Below are positions 7,822 to 19,393 of a stretch of DNA of 64,000 bases, in pieces; position 1 is the first letter of the stretch, and each line of letters begins with the position of its first letter. The notes beneath the pieces were generated by a model. It saw nothing but the letters and a program-made list of their open reading frames with translations. It was not told the origin of the DNA and did no database searches. Both the position numbers and the translations under genes were made by a program. This DNA is from Saprospiraceae bacterium (GTDB lineage: Bacteria > Bacteroidota > Bacteroidia > Chitinophagales > Saprospiraceae), in NCBI GenBank assembly GCA_016719855.1, contig JADJYH010000009.1, forward strand, positions 1 to 64,000, written 5' to 3'.

Positions 7822-10800
7822 ATGAGTGAAACGGAAAGGAAATACCAAGCCTCGCAAAAAAAGCCAGTGCAGTACATAGGCTTATTGTGGTGCTGTTGAA
7901 AACCCTGCTTGCATTTGTCTTGCTGTTTGGGCTATTTCTGGTTGGCATCAACATTTACCTAAAATCAACAAAACAAAGGTATTTAGCCACCTTTCCTTCC
8001 TGAACGACGGTTCGGTTTCGTTCCAGTCGGCAGACATCAGCGTCTTCAAGGGACTTCCTGCCGCCACCATTTCCCTCAAAAATGTATCGGTCCAGGATGC
8101 CCAGTTTGAGCGGCATGACACGCCCATTTTGGAGATTCAAGGGCTGAAAATGGCAGCTTCCTTCAACGAATAGCGGTCGCAACAAATTGAAATCAATCGC
8201 TTGATTTGAAGGACGGGAGCATCGCTTTTTTCAGGGACGAGAACGGATATAGCAATTTGAAAAGCTTTCTTTCGGAAAAAACCGACGACGGGGAAACCCG
8301 TAAATCCAGCTTTTTGGAGGTGCTGACGGACAACATTAGCATCAGTTTTTCGAATGTAAAATTTGAGTACACGGACGCCATAAAAACGACCAGCATTCAT
8401 GCAAACTTGGAGGAACTCACTGCTAAACTAAACAGAAAAGAGAGTGGCCAGACTGCGGAAGTAGATATGTCATTGTTTGTGGAGGAATTGGCTTTTAAAA
8501 AAGCGAAAGGGTCATTTATTACCAATAGCAATTTGGCGGGGAAACTGAATATGGGCGTGGAAGATGGCAATATTAGTTTTGAGCCTTTTCCATTGTCCAT
8601 TGATGAGCAAGTATTTTTGTTTGGGGGGGAATTATGATACCAAAAAAAAGCAATTGACAACGCTGACTTTAGAAAATGAAAAGACGATATGGAGCCAGGT
8701 CGTGCCATTGTTGCCAGTGGATTTGCAAGGAGGAAGCTGGAGCCTTATTCTGTTGCAAAACCCTTTTATTCAAAGACTACTATTTCCAGTTATTTTATGC
8801 CAGAGGAGCCTGTTTTGGTCAACATTGATTTCCGCATGGAGGAAGAAAACGAGGTGACGGCTAAAGGCTTTCTGTTTGAACAAGTCACGTTGAATGGTCG
8901 GTTCACAAATCGCCTATATGATGACAAGCGAGCGGAAAAGGAGGACGGCAAGAACTTGAGAATCGCACTTAATAAGGTAAATACCGTGTACGACGATTTC
9001 TTTGTCCAAGCACCATCTGCCTTGATAACAACAACACCAAAAGGTGGAGCAAGATTGAAAACAACCGTCAATATAAATGGCAAACCAGCCAGTATAAGTA
9101 GGTTCCTGAAAAACGATAAGTTCTTTTTTAAACGGGGGAAGTTTGACTTAGTGGCCAGCGTGGATGGCCCACTTGGTGATAAGCAAGGACTAATCATTAA
9201 TAGTGAAGCTGATTTGGTATTAAAACATTTTTCGGCAGTATATAAACCATCCAATACAAGTTTCCCATTTGTACATTTAAAACTCCATAAAAAGCAAGGC
9301 GACGCTAATTTCTCCATTGTAAGCAGCACCCTCGAAAATGGAAACGATTTCATGATTGATGGCGGGATGACAAACATGAAAGCATTGCTTTTCGCCATAG
9401 CAGGGCGCTCCACCAGCGAGGTCAATTTTGTCGCTAAAAAATTAAACTGGACGGATTTTGTCAACCTTTTTGGGGAGAACGGCTATTTGGATGATGGCAA
9501 TCCCAAAAATGACCTTCAAAAAAACAATCCATGAAGGGAAAACGATTCGGGGCATCCAATTCAATTTTCAGCCCCGGATTACGGTTTCGGTTGATACGCT
9601 GGAATATTTCGATTTAATGGAGCTTCGCAAGTTTAAGACGGGCGTTCACTTTGAAAACGAACAAACACTGGTGCTGGAAAACACCAGCTTTAAGTACGAG
9701 GAAGGGCAGGTAAATCTTAAGGCAAGGTTTGATGTCAGCAAGGAGGATATTACACCATTTAATTTTGAATTGCATGCCAAGAATATAAACCTTGCCAAAC
9801 TGCTGCCCCCATTAGATTATTTCAAGGTTAGGTTGCTCGCCAATATGGGCGACCTGCCCGATAATGTGAGCCTGGATATAAAACACAAAGGAATCTTGGA
9901 CGACCAAAATGGATTGATACCCAGCACGTCCTCTGGTGAGATTATTTTTCAAGTGGACAAAGGCAAAACCCTTTTAGGGAAAGTATATTATGAACCTGCT
10001 GAGCACAGTCATTTAATGAATTCTCAAGATTTGCAGCGGTAATTCCGTGAAAACCAAAATACTGCTGGATGGTGACCCCGCCCTTTTTAACCAGTTTTTC
10101 AAAACAGATAGGTTCTTTTTTCAGCAAAGGCCAATTCTCCGCACAATTGCAATATGAGGGCAATGTCCGTGATTTTGAGGAACTGCTGAACAATGGTGAC
10201 GCTACTTTCAACTTACAAAATAGCGAGGTTTACTATAAACAGGCTGATGTTAGTTTTCCCATTACAGAAATAAACCTTGCGCTACATGAGGATAATGCGG
10301 ATTTTTTACGCTTTCATGAACAGGATTCCATACATCAAAAAATTCAGTTGTCAGGAAATATTCAAAACCTCAGCGAATTGGTTGTGGGGAACACCGGTAA
10401 AAACGTGAAAGCTGTTGTTGATATCACTTCCACCAAGATAAGATGGGCGCAATTTATTAAGCTATTTTATCCAGCAAATGCTGACAAGCCAGAGAAGGTA
10501 GCTGGTGCTTTAAAAAAAACCGTTAAAGGCATTTTAACTGCTTTTAATCGGATATTAGCATGTATTTGGATACGTTTATTTATTCTGACAAATTAATGCT
10601 GTACGATGTTCAAACAGGCATTACTTTGAAGGATTCTGCGACAATGGTCTTGGATAAAACTGGCTTTCGCTTCCATGATGGCAGCGTCAGCTTTCATGGC
10701 AGTGTGGATTTGGGGCAAATACAATCCACACCGTTCACGGGCCAGTTTCAAACGGACAAACTGAATGTGGCATTGTTGCTGGAGAGCCTTGACTACCTCG

Positions 10801-11387
10801 ACATTCCTGCTTTCAAAGACATCAAAAACTGTCCGGCGAAGCCACCCTAAACCTTGAATTATCCGGCGCAATTGTCCAGGGTGAAAAGAGCTTGTCTCAG
10901 AGGAAACCCTTGGCCAACTTGATTCGAATTGAGCAATATCGTGATCAAAGGTTTTGCACCACTGGATAAATTCACGCCAAAATCCGAATGAAAAAACGCT
11001 TTGAACAACTCCGTTTTGCACCGTTGGAAAACCACTTGAGCATAAAAAGGAAAAGACATTGACATACCCCTGATGGAGATACAATCCAATGCCATCAATA
11101 TGTTCATAGAAGGTACTTATAGCTACGGCGACAACACCAATATTTGGATATCTATACCATTGGATAATTTGAATACCCCGATGGCTCGGTCATACCTCCC
11201 AAAAGGGGCTATGCAGCTACCAAGCGCAAAATATACGTCGAATTCACAGCCGATAAAATGGCGAAAACACATTAAAGTTCCGCTTCCGCAAAAAGCAGTT
11301 TTATAAACAACGGGAATACCCAAGCAATATAGAACCGACCTTAAAATGTATCGCAGCATGAGGAGGGAGCAAAAAAAGGGGCATTGA
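7822..11387 (+). CDS. AsmA-family envelope protein, many frameshifts
   Basis: Joined frames give a protein of about 1,180 aa. It starts MSETERKYQ, has one N-terminal membrane helix (LLKTLLAFVLLFGLFLVGIN) and then a long beta-rich region made of repeated amphipathic strands, as in AsmA/TamB-like proteins that sit in the inner membrane and span the periplasm for outer-membrane lipid or protein homeostasis. The C-terminal block FEQLRFAPLENHLSI, IDIPLMEIQSNAINMFIEG and IWISIPLDNL is characteristic of AsmA C-terminal domains. I count at least eight breaks (about 7890, 7970, 8171, 8205, 8635, 9530, 10040, 10550, 10850 and 11050), one being a TAG at 8171-8173 where Trp is plausible. It stands alone. 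Confidence 0.7.
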
Positions 11388-11503
11388 TACAGGCACCCGT
11401 AAATCTGGCTTAGCATCTATACTTTGGAGCGCCAGGTTTTGTCCATTTGAAATTGCTGTTGGCCTTTGGCTATTGGCTGTTGGCCAAAGCAAATGGCTAA
11501 AAG

Positions 11504-11701
11504 CTAACCAGAAGTATAACTAAAGTCCCTCTCATCGAACTGGTCGTCAGGGACTTTGAAATTGACGTTGCTAAGGTCGGGCAGGCGGCTGGAGCAAAAA
11601 GGCTTGCCCACGACCATGAAGCAAAGCTGGTCGCCGTACTTGACGCCCTCGGAGGTGCCGGAGTAGGAGAGGCAAAGGTTGCGGAGTTGTTCGATGTCCA
11701 T
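11504..11701 (-). CDS. MmcQ/YjbR-like protein, truncated
   Basis: The 65-aa frame begins MDIEQLRNLCLSYSGTSEGV, the conserved start of MmcQ/YjbR (CyaY-like fold) proteins, and continues GDQLCFMVVGKPF and NFKVPDDQFDE. The family normally runs to about 115 aa and ends with a conserved RYKW-like segment that is absent; the last residues do not match. A GAAGTATAAC motif at its 3' end (about 11509) equals the tip of the dispersed element described at 34.8 kb, so the gene may have been cut by an insertion. The element at 11765 lies 64 bp upstream. Confidence 0.6.
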   Translation of the reverse strand: MDIEQLRNLCLSYSGTSEGVKYGDQLCFMVVGKPFCSSRLPDLSNVNFKVPDDQFDERDFSYTSG

Positions 11702-11764
11702 CCAGTGATTGAAATTGGAAATTCGTGGTTGGTATCAGCGGGGTTGAAGTAAAAGGAACCGTAA

Positions 11765-11940
11765 ATATACTTCGCACTGGTAGTTTTTGTGCAAATGAGT
11801 TAAAGCTTAGCACATTTGCCCCCTCCACGTCTTCCCGAATGGCGGGACAGGCTCTTCGACAGCTCGTCGGGGGTGGGGGCTTTTGGGGGCTTCGCCCCAA
11901 ACCCCTATTTGCATCAAACCAAACGGAGCGAATCCCACCG
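11765..11940. mobile_element. MITE-like element, copy A
   Basis: Begins ATACTTCGCACTGG then TTTTTGTGCAAAT, and ends GGGGCTTCGCCCC, TTTGCATCAAACC, CGGAGCG. The termini match those of the copies at 26184 and 34760, in the opposite orientation. No coding capacity. Its left end reads TATATTTA toward the MmcQ-like gene on the minus strand. Confidence 0.6.
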
Positions 11941-12140
11941 CTTTTTTCACCTCCAGGTTTTAAAAGTTTTTTCTGGGCAGATAATCCAAACACCCACCAC
12001 TTCGTAATCAATTGTAGCCCCAATCACGGTGGTAAACAACCAGATGGCGACAAATTTGAAACCCTTTGCGACGAAATTGATAACCCTTCAGGTGCAATTA
12101 GGCCCATATTTGCAGCATCGGTTTGAACTTGAATCATCAA

Positions 12141-13754
12141 ATGAAAAAGTTTTTCACCATCCTTCTTTTTTCAATCACTTGCCTCGTCGTGTTGCCTGCG
12201 CAAAGCAGTTTTGACCTCCAGTTCGACACGATTTCCATTCCGGGTCTGCCGGGACTGCACTCCTTCGCCGCAGCGCAGCACGATGAGCGGTGGTTGCTAA
12301 TCGGGGGGCGCAAGGACGGCCTACATCCAAAGAACGGCGGCTTCCAAACGGCTAGCGCCAACCAGTCCATCTACGTGGTGGAGCCGCTCACCGGGCAGGT
12401 CTGGCAAAAGCCGTTGGCCGAGCTGCCCGACACGCTCCTCGAGCAGTTGCGCAGCACCAACATGGAATTTTTTTTTCAGCAGGGCGAAACGCTTTGTTTC
12501 GTCGGTGGCTACGGGCGCAGCGAGACGCTCCAAGACCACACCACCTACCCGTATTTAACGCTGATAAATGTGCCCACCGTGATGGACGCCGTCGTGAATG
12601 GCGACTCGTTAGCGGCTCATTTTCAACAGTTAGAGACACCTTCTTTGCCGTCACGGGTGGGCAATTGCAATTGTTAGCAGACACGTTTTACCTCGTTGGC
12701 GGCCACCGATTCGAAGGGCATTACAGCGCCAATGCGGGCAGCAGCAATGTCCAAGTTTACGCCAACGCCATCCGCAGTTTACGTTGCAGCACGACAGTGC
12801 TGGCTGGCAGAGTTGACCACAAAAGCGAAGTGAAGGACGAGCTGAACCTGCACCGGCGGGACTACAACCTCGTGCCACAAATCTTTGAAAATGGTGAAAG
12901 CGGCATTAGCGCCTTTTCAGGTGTTTTCCAGCCGGGACTGGCGCTTTTGCCCTTCTTGAATGCCGTGGAAATCCGGCCAAGCGGCCATGCCCCGGTCAAC
13001 GGTTTCAGCCAGTTTATGGCCAACTACCACTGCGCCAAGTTGCCGCTTTTTTCCGCTTCGCAAAACGAGATGCACACCCTGTTTTTTGGCGGCATGAGCC
13101 AGTATTACCTCAACGAGAACGACAGTCTCATCAAGGACAACCGGGTGCCTTTCGTCAAAACCGTGAGCCGGGTGAGCCGCCTCGCCGATGGCAGCTACGA
13201 GGAGGTGGCTTTGACGCCGAACTGCCTTTTACACAGGCACGGGCGCTGGAGTTCCTCCTTGCCGAAGGCTTGCCGACCCTGGCCAGTGGCAGTCGTGGAC
13301 TACGACGCCCTGCCCGATGGCGACCCTGCTCGGCTACATCGTCGGTGGCATCGTCACGCCGGACGGGCAGCCCAACCCGTTCGTGGGCAACCTCACTGGG
13401 CAGACCACGGCGAGCGCCACGATGATTCAAGTTTTTTTGGTAAAAAACCCACCCAGTGCAGCGCCTGAGCGGTCACTTTCAGGGCGTTACAACCTTGCCC
13501 TCACCGCGTCGCCGAACCCTACCAGTGACCAGTGGAATATGCAACTGCGCCTGCCTCGGACTGGTAACCTGCAATGCACTTTACAGAACGCCCAAGGCAA
13601 AATCCTGCGGCAAGTGGTTTTGGAAAAACAGGCAATGGGCGAGTGCAATTTTAGCCTGTCGGCAAATGGATTGGACAGCGGCATTTACTGGCTGACGGTG
13701 AACTTGGACGGTGTTTATATGGAGACAAAAGCCATTTTAAAACAAGGGTTATAA
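12141..13754 (+). CDS. Secreted T9SS protein, kelch-like, frameshifted
   Basis: A signal peptide (MKKFFTILLFSITCLVVL..) is followed by about 400 residues containing kelch/propeller-like motifs: WLLIGGRKDGLH, CFVGGYGR, FYLVGGHRF and HTLFFGGMSQYY. The C-terminus has the T9SS type A sorting domain: SPNPTSDQWNMQL, NAQGKIL, and LDSGIYWLTV. The protein is therefore predicted to be exported by Sec and anchored or released by the type IX system. Shifts occur near 12640, 12790, 13225 and 13310. The ATG at 12141 was chosen for the signal peptide over the one at 12123. Confidence 0.7.
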
Positions 13755-13867
13755 ACTCATTAATTGAATAGTTAAATGGCTACAAATAGCTAAACCCCCA
13801 GCAACCACAACAATTCCACAATCATAACAATTCAACCATAATTTTCTTTCACCAAAATCATTTTCTA

Positions 13868-15173
13868 ATGAAAAAACAATTACTCCTTCTCGCAACAGCC
13901 ATTTTCATGGCAACATTTACCCTCAATGCCCAGGTGACACCGACCGTCGTGGGAGCGGGCTTCGTCAACGGCCTCATCGGCATTGAAGTGGACAGCGTTG
14001 GCAACCTCTGGGTTGCTGAAACTGGTAACGGCAACGACGACGGGCGCATTACCATCATCGCACCCAACGGTTCGCAGACCACCTTCATGACGGGGCTTCC
14101 CAGCTCACTGAACCCCTTCACAGGTGAAATCGCCGGGCCATCCCGCACCGTACAATTGCCCAACAACAAAGTGATGGTCATCGTGGGCGAAGGCACGCAC
14201 ACGCAGGCCGAGGCGCTGCTGATCGTGGACAAAACAAACTTCAACCCGAGCACTCCGCTCACACTTGCAAATGTGGAGGGGACCATCAAAATCGGTGACT
14301 TTGTTCATGCTCAGGGCTTTGCACAGAGCAATCCATACAACCTCACCTGGGATGCGAATGGCAACTTGCTGATAGCCGATGCAGGTGGCAACTCCATCGT
14401 TAAACAGGACCAAGTGACCGGCAATTTGAGCATCGTGGCCACTTTGGCCCCATTCCCAAACCCCTGCCTTTTGGCCCGCCGTTCGTTGACCCCGTGCCGA
14501 CGGACATCCTGCCAAAGCGACGGAGCGGCTTCTACGTCTCCCAACTCACGGGCTTCCCTTTCATCGAAGGCGCTGCAAACATCTTCAACCTCGACAATTC
14601 CGGCAACCTGACCCCGTGGCAACGGCTTCCACCTACCTCACCGACATGGGCTACGACCCTGTGGACAGCAACCTCTGCGTCATGCAGTTTTCCGTTTTCA
14701 GCCAAGTGGACTCAGTGACCTTGGACTTCTTTCCCGGCACGGGCAAGGTCATCAAGATCATGCCCAATGGCGACAAAGTGGTGATTGCCGATGGCTTCAT
14801 CGGTCTAACGCCCAGCTTCACTTTCGATGCAGTGGGCGACCTGTACGTGACAGACCTGTTCGGCTTTGTTTACAAATTCGATTTCGTGTCGGGCACGAGC
14901 AGGCCGACAGTGCTGGCGACCAACGTGCAAGCTTTCCCCAACCCTTTCACCGACAGGGTGAGCATTGGTTTTGAACTGAAAAATGCGGCTTCGGTGAAGG
15001 CGAACATCTACGACCTGAACGGCAGGCTGGTGAAGGCATTTGACGAAGAAAAATTGCCCGCAGGGCAGCAGTCCCTGACGTGGGAGGCCAGTAGCGCCCA
15101 GCCCGGCATGTACATCTACCACTTGCTGGTGGATGGGCGAGTGGTGAGTGGGCTATTGCAGCTTGCCCGGTAA
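13868..15173 (+). CDS. ScyD/ScyE-family beta-propeller protein with T9SS sorting domain
   Basis: Signal peptide MKKQLLLLATAIFMATFTLNA. The body matches ScyD/ScyE-family NHL-like propellers: GLIGIEVDSVGNLWVAETG, DGRITIIAPNG, NLTWDANGNLLIADAGG, DPVPTDI, SGFYVSQLTGFPF and AANIFNLDNSGNL. The end AFPNPFTDRVSIGFEL... QPGMYIYHLLVDG is a T9SS type A sorting domain. Frame changes occur near 14445 and 14618. In cyanobacteria ScyD/ScyE act in scytonemin synthesis, but in Bacteroidota the name marks only fold similarity; the role here is unknown. It follows another T9SS gene by about 110 bp. Confidence 0.75.
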
Positions 15174-15240
15174 TTTGGTTTGAGGAGAAGGGCTTTCTTA
15201 TAAAAATTGTGAATCCGGTTTTTTGGCCAAATAAGTCGCA

Positions 15241-15330
15241 TTTGTCATGGCCGAAGGCCACCGCTGCATCACGACGGGTGCCTCGCAGCGCATCAAACTT
15301 GACTCAGAGGTGGCCTTCGGCCATGACAAA
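15241..15330. repeat. Perfect 22-bp inverted repeat (GGCCGAAGGCC element)
   Basis: Arms 15241-15262 and 15309-15330 are exact reverse complements (first arm starts TTTGTCATGGCCGAAGG); spacer 46 nt. Each arm contains its own palindrome GGCC-GAA-GGCC. It lies between converging genes and could fold as a terminator, or be a non-autonomous repeat. Confidence 0.75.
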
Positions 15331-15371
15331 AGCGGCAAAGCGGAACGTCGGTGTTTTTGTTAGAAAGCCCA

Positions 15372-15969
15372 TCAAACTCCTCGTAACCGTTTCCACCTAA
15401 ACGGCAACAACATCGGCACTTCCCGCTGGTATTTCCGGTAGGCTTCGCCAAATTGGGCGACCATCTTTTCCTCCTCCAACCTGCTACCGATGATGAGATA
15501 AATTAGTGCTGATCAAGCGAAGGCGAACATGGCGTCGTTTGGGAAGATGAACAGCACACCGACGACTATTAGCAAAGTGCCAAAATAAAGCGGATGCCGC
15601 ACCCGCCCGTTCAAGCCCCTGATTATCAATTTATTGTGCACTGGCTTTTGCCCAGTTCGCAGTTGTTCCAGCCCCATGAACTCGTCGAGGTTATACCGCT
15701 TCATCGCCCGCACTACCCATGAAATTCCAGCCAAGGCCAAGAGAATGCCAGGGTAGGGGAGTATCGGGTTGGGCGACCATATCGGCGTTTTTTCTATCGA
15801 AAAATAGAGGTAAAAAATGGCGGCCAGCATTGCCGTGGCCAGCAGGTTGTAGCCGAGGCGGTAATAGCGAGGCGGTACGATACAGTTTTGTCTTCACGCC
15901 ATCGGCAGCGAGGATGCTGTGCAGGGCGTAGTAGGCTATTAATAGTAGGCTGAAATATAGTACAGGCAT
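15372..15969 (-). CDS. Isoprenylcysteine carboxyl methyltransferase (ICMT)-like membrane protein, disrupted
   Basis: The gene starts MPVLYFSLLLIAYYALHSIL and, after a shift near 15860, continues with helices (PYPGILLALAGISWV), GLNGRVRHPLYFGTLLIVVG and, beyond an in-frame TGA at 15513-15515, SRLEEEKMVAQFGEAYRKY and VPMLLPF. GxxxxxRHPLY plus the EE--L---FGEAY-KY box define the ICMT/PEMT-like SAM-dependent methyltransferase fold in the inner membrane. About 198 aa. The substrate in bacteria is unknown. The TGA sits where a Trp would be acceptable. Confidence 0.7.
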
Positions 15970-16066
15970 GTTGTTGTAAATTCTAAGTGGCAAAAATAAG
16001 CTTTTCCGTTGCCCTTTGCCCGCCACCCTAAGAAATCTCCACCGCTATTGTTGGGCACACTGGAAG

Positions 16067-16308
16067 CAGCAGAAACCGAGTTTGTGGACCAATATTTCGC
16101 CGCCCGGCGCATCCAGCGCACAGGCATCTGCCACGAAACGCCACCGACACCGAACACTGAGCTGACCGAGAACCTTGCTTCCACCATTGAATCCATGCAA
16201 ACGGAACCCGTTCCTGTTCTGGCGGAGAATGGGGTGACGGTTTGATGCTGGCAGGTTTGATGATAAAAGCCCCGGCCACGGGTGGTCGGGGCTTTGTGTC
16301 TTGGTGGA
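16067..16308 (+). repeat. 242-bp direct repeat, copy 1 (with hairpin)
   Basis: Nearly identical to 17671-17912. It carries the end of a small reading frame (ETPPTPNTELTENLASTIES... ENGVTV, stop at 16243-16245) and a GC-rich hairpin AAAGCCCCGGCCAC/GTGGTCGGGGCTTT at about 16265-16294 that may terminate transcription. Only the 3' part of the gene seen complete at 17529 is present here, so this copy is a gene fragment. Confidence 0.8.
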
Positions 16309-16439
16309 TTGCAGCTTGAGAGGTACCACTTTGCTGCGCTGGAACAAGTCTCCTGATTGGTTCTTCCTATTATTTCGGCTTTGGTGAAAGTGGATTGACT
16401 GATTTGTTTTCGCATATCAGGACGCGCTCTACGATTCAA

Positions 16440-17150
16440 GTGGGGGAGACTTTAACCAGTGGCGTGATGACTGCTAACGCACGTTTGGAAACGTGCAGAT
16501 AGGGATGACCAGTTTGGAAACCGGAACCAGCAGTGCCGTGATTATTTGAAAGATTGGTGGCCAGCGGACAGACCTAGCGCTGGCGAGTATTGCTCTCTTT
16601 CTCCCGAAGGTAGCGAAATTCTGAAATGCACCTATCGGAACCAATACTTACCAACAATCACATCCATTTTCTTGGCCTGCGCTGACTTCTCCCACTATGA
16701 TTAGACAAGCTGCAGGAGGACCTACCCATCTACCGTTTTGTCTACCCATCCTTCTTATGCAGAAATCTTGACAGAAGGCATCACAGAGATTTGCATTGCC
16801 CCCATTTGGTGGGGCGTTGGCTGGAGCTGGGGCATTTCCTGGGGCTTGAGTGTTGGCTGGGGCTCGACCCGTGGCCGGAAGTCAGTGCAATGCCCGGAAT
16901 TCCCTGAGCTAGCACTTATGTTGAATTCAACCCCATTCATTGGCGAATTGACTACCCACCCATTGTTGTAATAATAATTGGTTCGGAAAAGGATTTAAAT
17001 GCCCCGTCAATAATAGATTGTCGGGGCCAACTGTTGGGAAATTCCTAGGAAATGACACCGGTGAATTTAGGTAGATAGCCATCTCACCCTACATCGGACT
17101 CCATTGCACTTATTGAAAGTATAATCAAGTGTGATAAGGTACTTAATAAT
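16440..17150. other. Decayed region, no supported gene
   Basis: Short frames only. Around 16795-16865 there are imperfect repeats of a TTGG(C)TGGGGC-type unit. Nothing recognisable on either strand. Confidence 0.4.
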
Positions 17151-17434
17151 CTATCCAATTAATCCATACAAATGGTATGAGCCGGCATTGTCATCCCATT
17201 GAGGCCAAGCGACCGTTATTCGTGAATCAGAAACGTAGTATATCAATATAATAAATATTGCCAACCGTCCCCCTGGAATACTGTGGGTCTTGGAAAGCAT
17301 AGTACGTTCACAAATTTGACCATTATTTGTAGAAACAGTAGCCAGAACCAATAGTACTTGCATTTTGGCTGGATATTAATTGCACCGAAGAACAAGCCAA
17401 ATGTTATAAAAAGTTTTTTATTATCGTTTTTCAT
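17151..17434 (-). pseudogene. Possible broken small secreted protein
   Basis: A start MKNDNKKLFITFGLFFGAIN looks like a signal peptide; one shift near 17365 would continue it into a frame ending WPQWDDNAGSYHLYGLIG. No family recognised. The low evidence is the plausible signal sequence plus the continuing open frame. Confidence 0.25.
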
Positions 17435-17528
17435 GTTATTCATTAATTTTGATTCATTACAATACTACATTGCGATACAATACAAAGTCAATGCATTTGG
17501 TCACCTATCAAACTGATGTTAATCATCC

Positions 17529-17850
17529 ATGCCTCAAAGCAACAACCGTTGCCAAGCGCTCCACCGACAAAGTGCTCCGGCAGAATTGCTGTACAAGCAG
17601 GTGGTGGGAGACCACCACCCCCTGCTCAAAGAAATGGAGATGGACAATTGGTTCCCCCTACCCTGGAAACCAGCAGAAACCGAGTTTGTGGACCAATATT
17701 TCGCCGCCCGGCACATCCAGCCCACAGGCATCTGCCACAGAAACGCCACCGACACCGAACACTGAGCTGACCGAGAACCTTGCTTCCACCATTGAATCCA
17801 TGCAAACGGAACCCGTTCCTGTTCTGGCGGAGAATGGGGTGACGGTTTGA
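17529..17850 (+). CDS. Hypothetical protein, one-base frameshift
   Basis: The frame MPQSNNRCQALHRQ ... LLKEMEMDNWFPLPWKPAE, TEFVDQYFAARHIQPTGICH runs to a single extra A after TGCCAC; the other repeat copy at 16.1 kb lacks that base and reads on as ETPPTPNTELTENLASTIES to a stop. The restored protein is about 106 aa, without signal peptide or known domain. It overlaps the 242-bp direct repeat over its 3' half and is followed by the GC-rich hairpin. I do not recognise the family. Confidence 0.4.
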
Positions 17851-17912
17851 TGCTGGCAGTTTGATGATAAAAGCCCCGGCCACGGGTGGTCGGGGCTTTG
17901 TGTTTTGGTGGA
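17671..17912 (+). repeat. 242-bp direct repeat, copy 2
   Basis: Second copy of the repeat at 16067-16308, with a handful of substitutions and single-base indels, including an A insertion that shifts the small frame. The terminal hairpin is conserved at about 17868-17898. Confidence 0.8.
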
Positions 17913-17941
17913 GCGATTCAAACTCCGAACTCACGTTTGTT

Positions 17942-18631
17942 TTAAGATTTCATTTCAGCTACTTTTATTCCTTTAATAATAAGCCATAAAGCTCGCGAAG
18001 TTTCTCCGATAAAAGCGGGAAGTAAAACATAAGGAATAGATGTGCAGCGAAGTGCGGAAAAGGAAACCACCCCCAAGACTATTGATTAGATAACCTACAC
18101 CTGCCAAAGGTGTAAATAATGTAATATACGGGGAAGAAATTAGACTTATAGACAGGTATCCAATAATTGGAAAATAAAGTCGAACAAAAAAAGGCTGATG
18201 TTATAGCCCTGTGATTGCAAATTGAGGAAAAACAGGCGGAAGTGTCTGTAACTGCTCAATGGTAAAGGTGTCTTGATAACTGGTATTGTGCAAGAGCAAT
18301 AAAGGTGCAAGTTGATTGAGCAAATTGAGAGCCATAACGGCAGTGGCTACGATGGAAAAGTAGGGCAAGCAAAGAAACGTTTTTGTTCACTGGCTTGAAC
18401 TAAGATATAGAAAATGAGTGACAAAAGTACCTGAAAGAATAACGAGAAGGTCAGCGACAACCCCCAAAACGATACATTTGTTCGGAAGCCAAGATGTTTT
18501 GAGCAGTGGCTACCGCATCACCCCCAAACAGTTAATCCTCCTCTAACGAATGCTTCAACGAAACCGCCTGCAATTATCGTAATCAAGTAAAGATACCCCG
18601 CTGCTTTCCCTAATTTGTTGTTCGAAATCAT
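17942..18631 (-). CDS. DUF4386 membrane protein, frameshifted
   Basis: Reading the minus strand from the ATG at 18631 gives KLGKAAGYLYLITIIAGGF, EAFVRGGLTV, then in shifting frames ATAQNILASEQMYR, FQVLLSLIFYILVQ, VATAVMALNLLNQLAPLLLL, LQSQGYNISLF and a C-terminus LLPAFIGETSRALWLIIKG. This is the order of motifs of DUF4386 integral membrane proteins (about 220 aa, six helices, unknown function). At least five single-base shifts are present, so no long frame survives; the gene is easily missed by ORF finding. Confidence 0.6.
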
Positions 18632-18720
18632 TTTTTTTTAATTTGTCTGATGTGAATTAATCATTTTGGCTCATGTCGGCTTCAAGTTGAAAGCCAAGCG
18701 GTTTTGACCAAAAGCAAGGA

Positions 18721-18820
18721 CATCCCCTAGCCCCTTCAAGGGGAATTTGTGACTGCTGAAGCTCAAAATATTGAGCAATAAGCGGGATCTAACTCCCCTT
18801 TGAAGGGGGGAAGATGGATG
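18721..18820. repeat. Inverted repeat CCCCTTCAAGGGG / CCCCTTTGAAGGGG
   Basis: Two small palindromes, CCCCTTCAAGGGG near 18731 and CCCCTTTGAAGGGG near 18795, separated by about 50 nt, between the two DUF4386 genes. Confidence 0.5.
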
Positions 18821-18930
18821 TAAATTCAGGAAACAGTATTTCCAGTTTACCCTTAAGTTAATGACTCTGCCCTAAAGGCAGCGATGAGAGAGTAGAAAGT
18901 ACAGGTTTGTATCTACACTGCATATTGGTT

Positions 18931-19393
18931 TCACGCTAACCCGTCATGAACCTCATTTTTTACCCCTTTTATCAAAAGCCATAACATGATTGAAATTTCG
19001 CCTAAAGTCCAAATGGGCGTTGCAATTTTGAACACAAGCGCTTGGTAGTTGGGAAGAAGCAGATGTGTAAACAAATGTATAATGTATGCTATGCCGTTAA
19101 ATTAGAAATATGCCAATATACGAAGATAAATCCTGACTTATAAACTAAATAACCAAATGGAAAAAAGCCAAAGCCCCCCAGTACATTTCTAATGTAATGG
19201 TAGCGTAGTCATTTATTTTTAAAAATAGCATTGCCAAATCTTGTCGCTGACCAAGTTCGAATGTCTTCAATATTTCGCCTTTAAAAAGCATCAGGGAAGT
19301 AATATTGATAGCCTCCATGAATAAACCAACAGGAATTTGAACAATGACCATTGCCACCAATAATTTAGCCTGACGCTCGCTTTTTTTTGACAC
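18931..19393 (-). pseudogene. Second DUF4386-like membrane protein, incomplete
   Basis: The intact first part reads LLVAMVIVQIPVGLFMEAIN, LGQRQDLAMLFLKINDYATI and EMYWGALAFFHLVI; after shifts near 19145 it continues HLFTHLLLPNYQALVFKIAT and IWTLGEISIMLWLLIKGVKN before a TGA at 18931. The end is the DUF4386 C-terminal signature seen in the neighbouring gene. About 70 N-terminal residues of the family are missing, so this is a truncated tandem paralogue. Confidence 0.5.
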
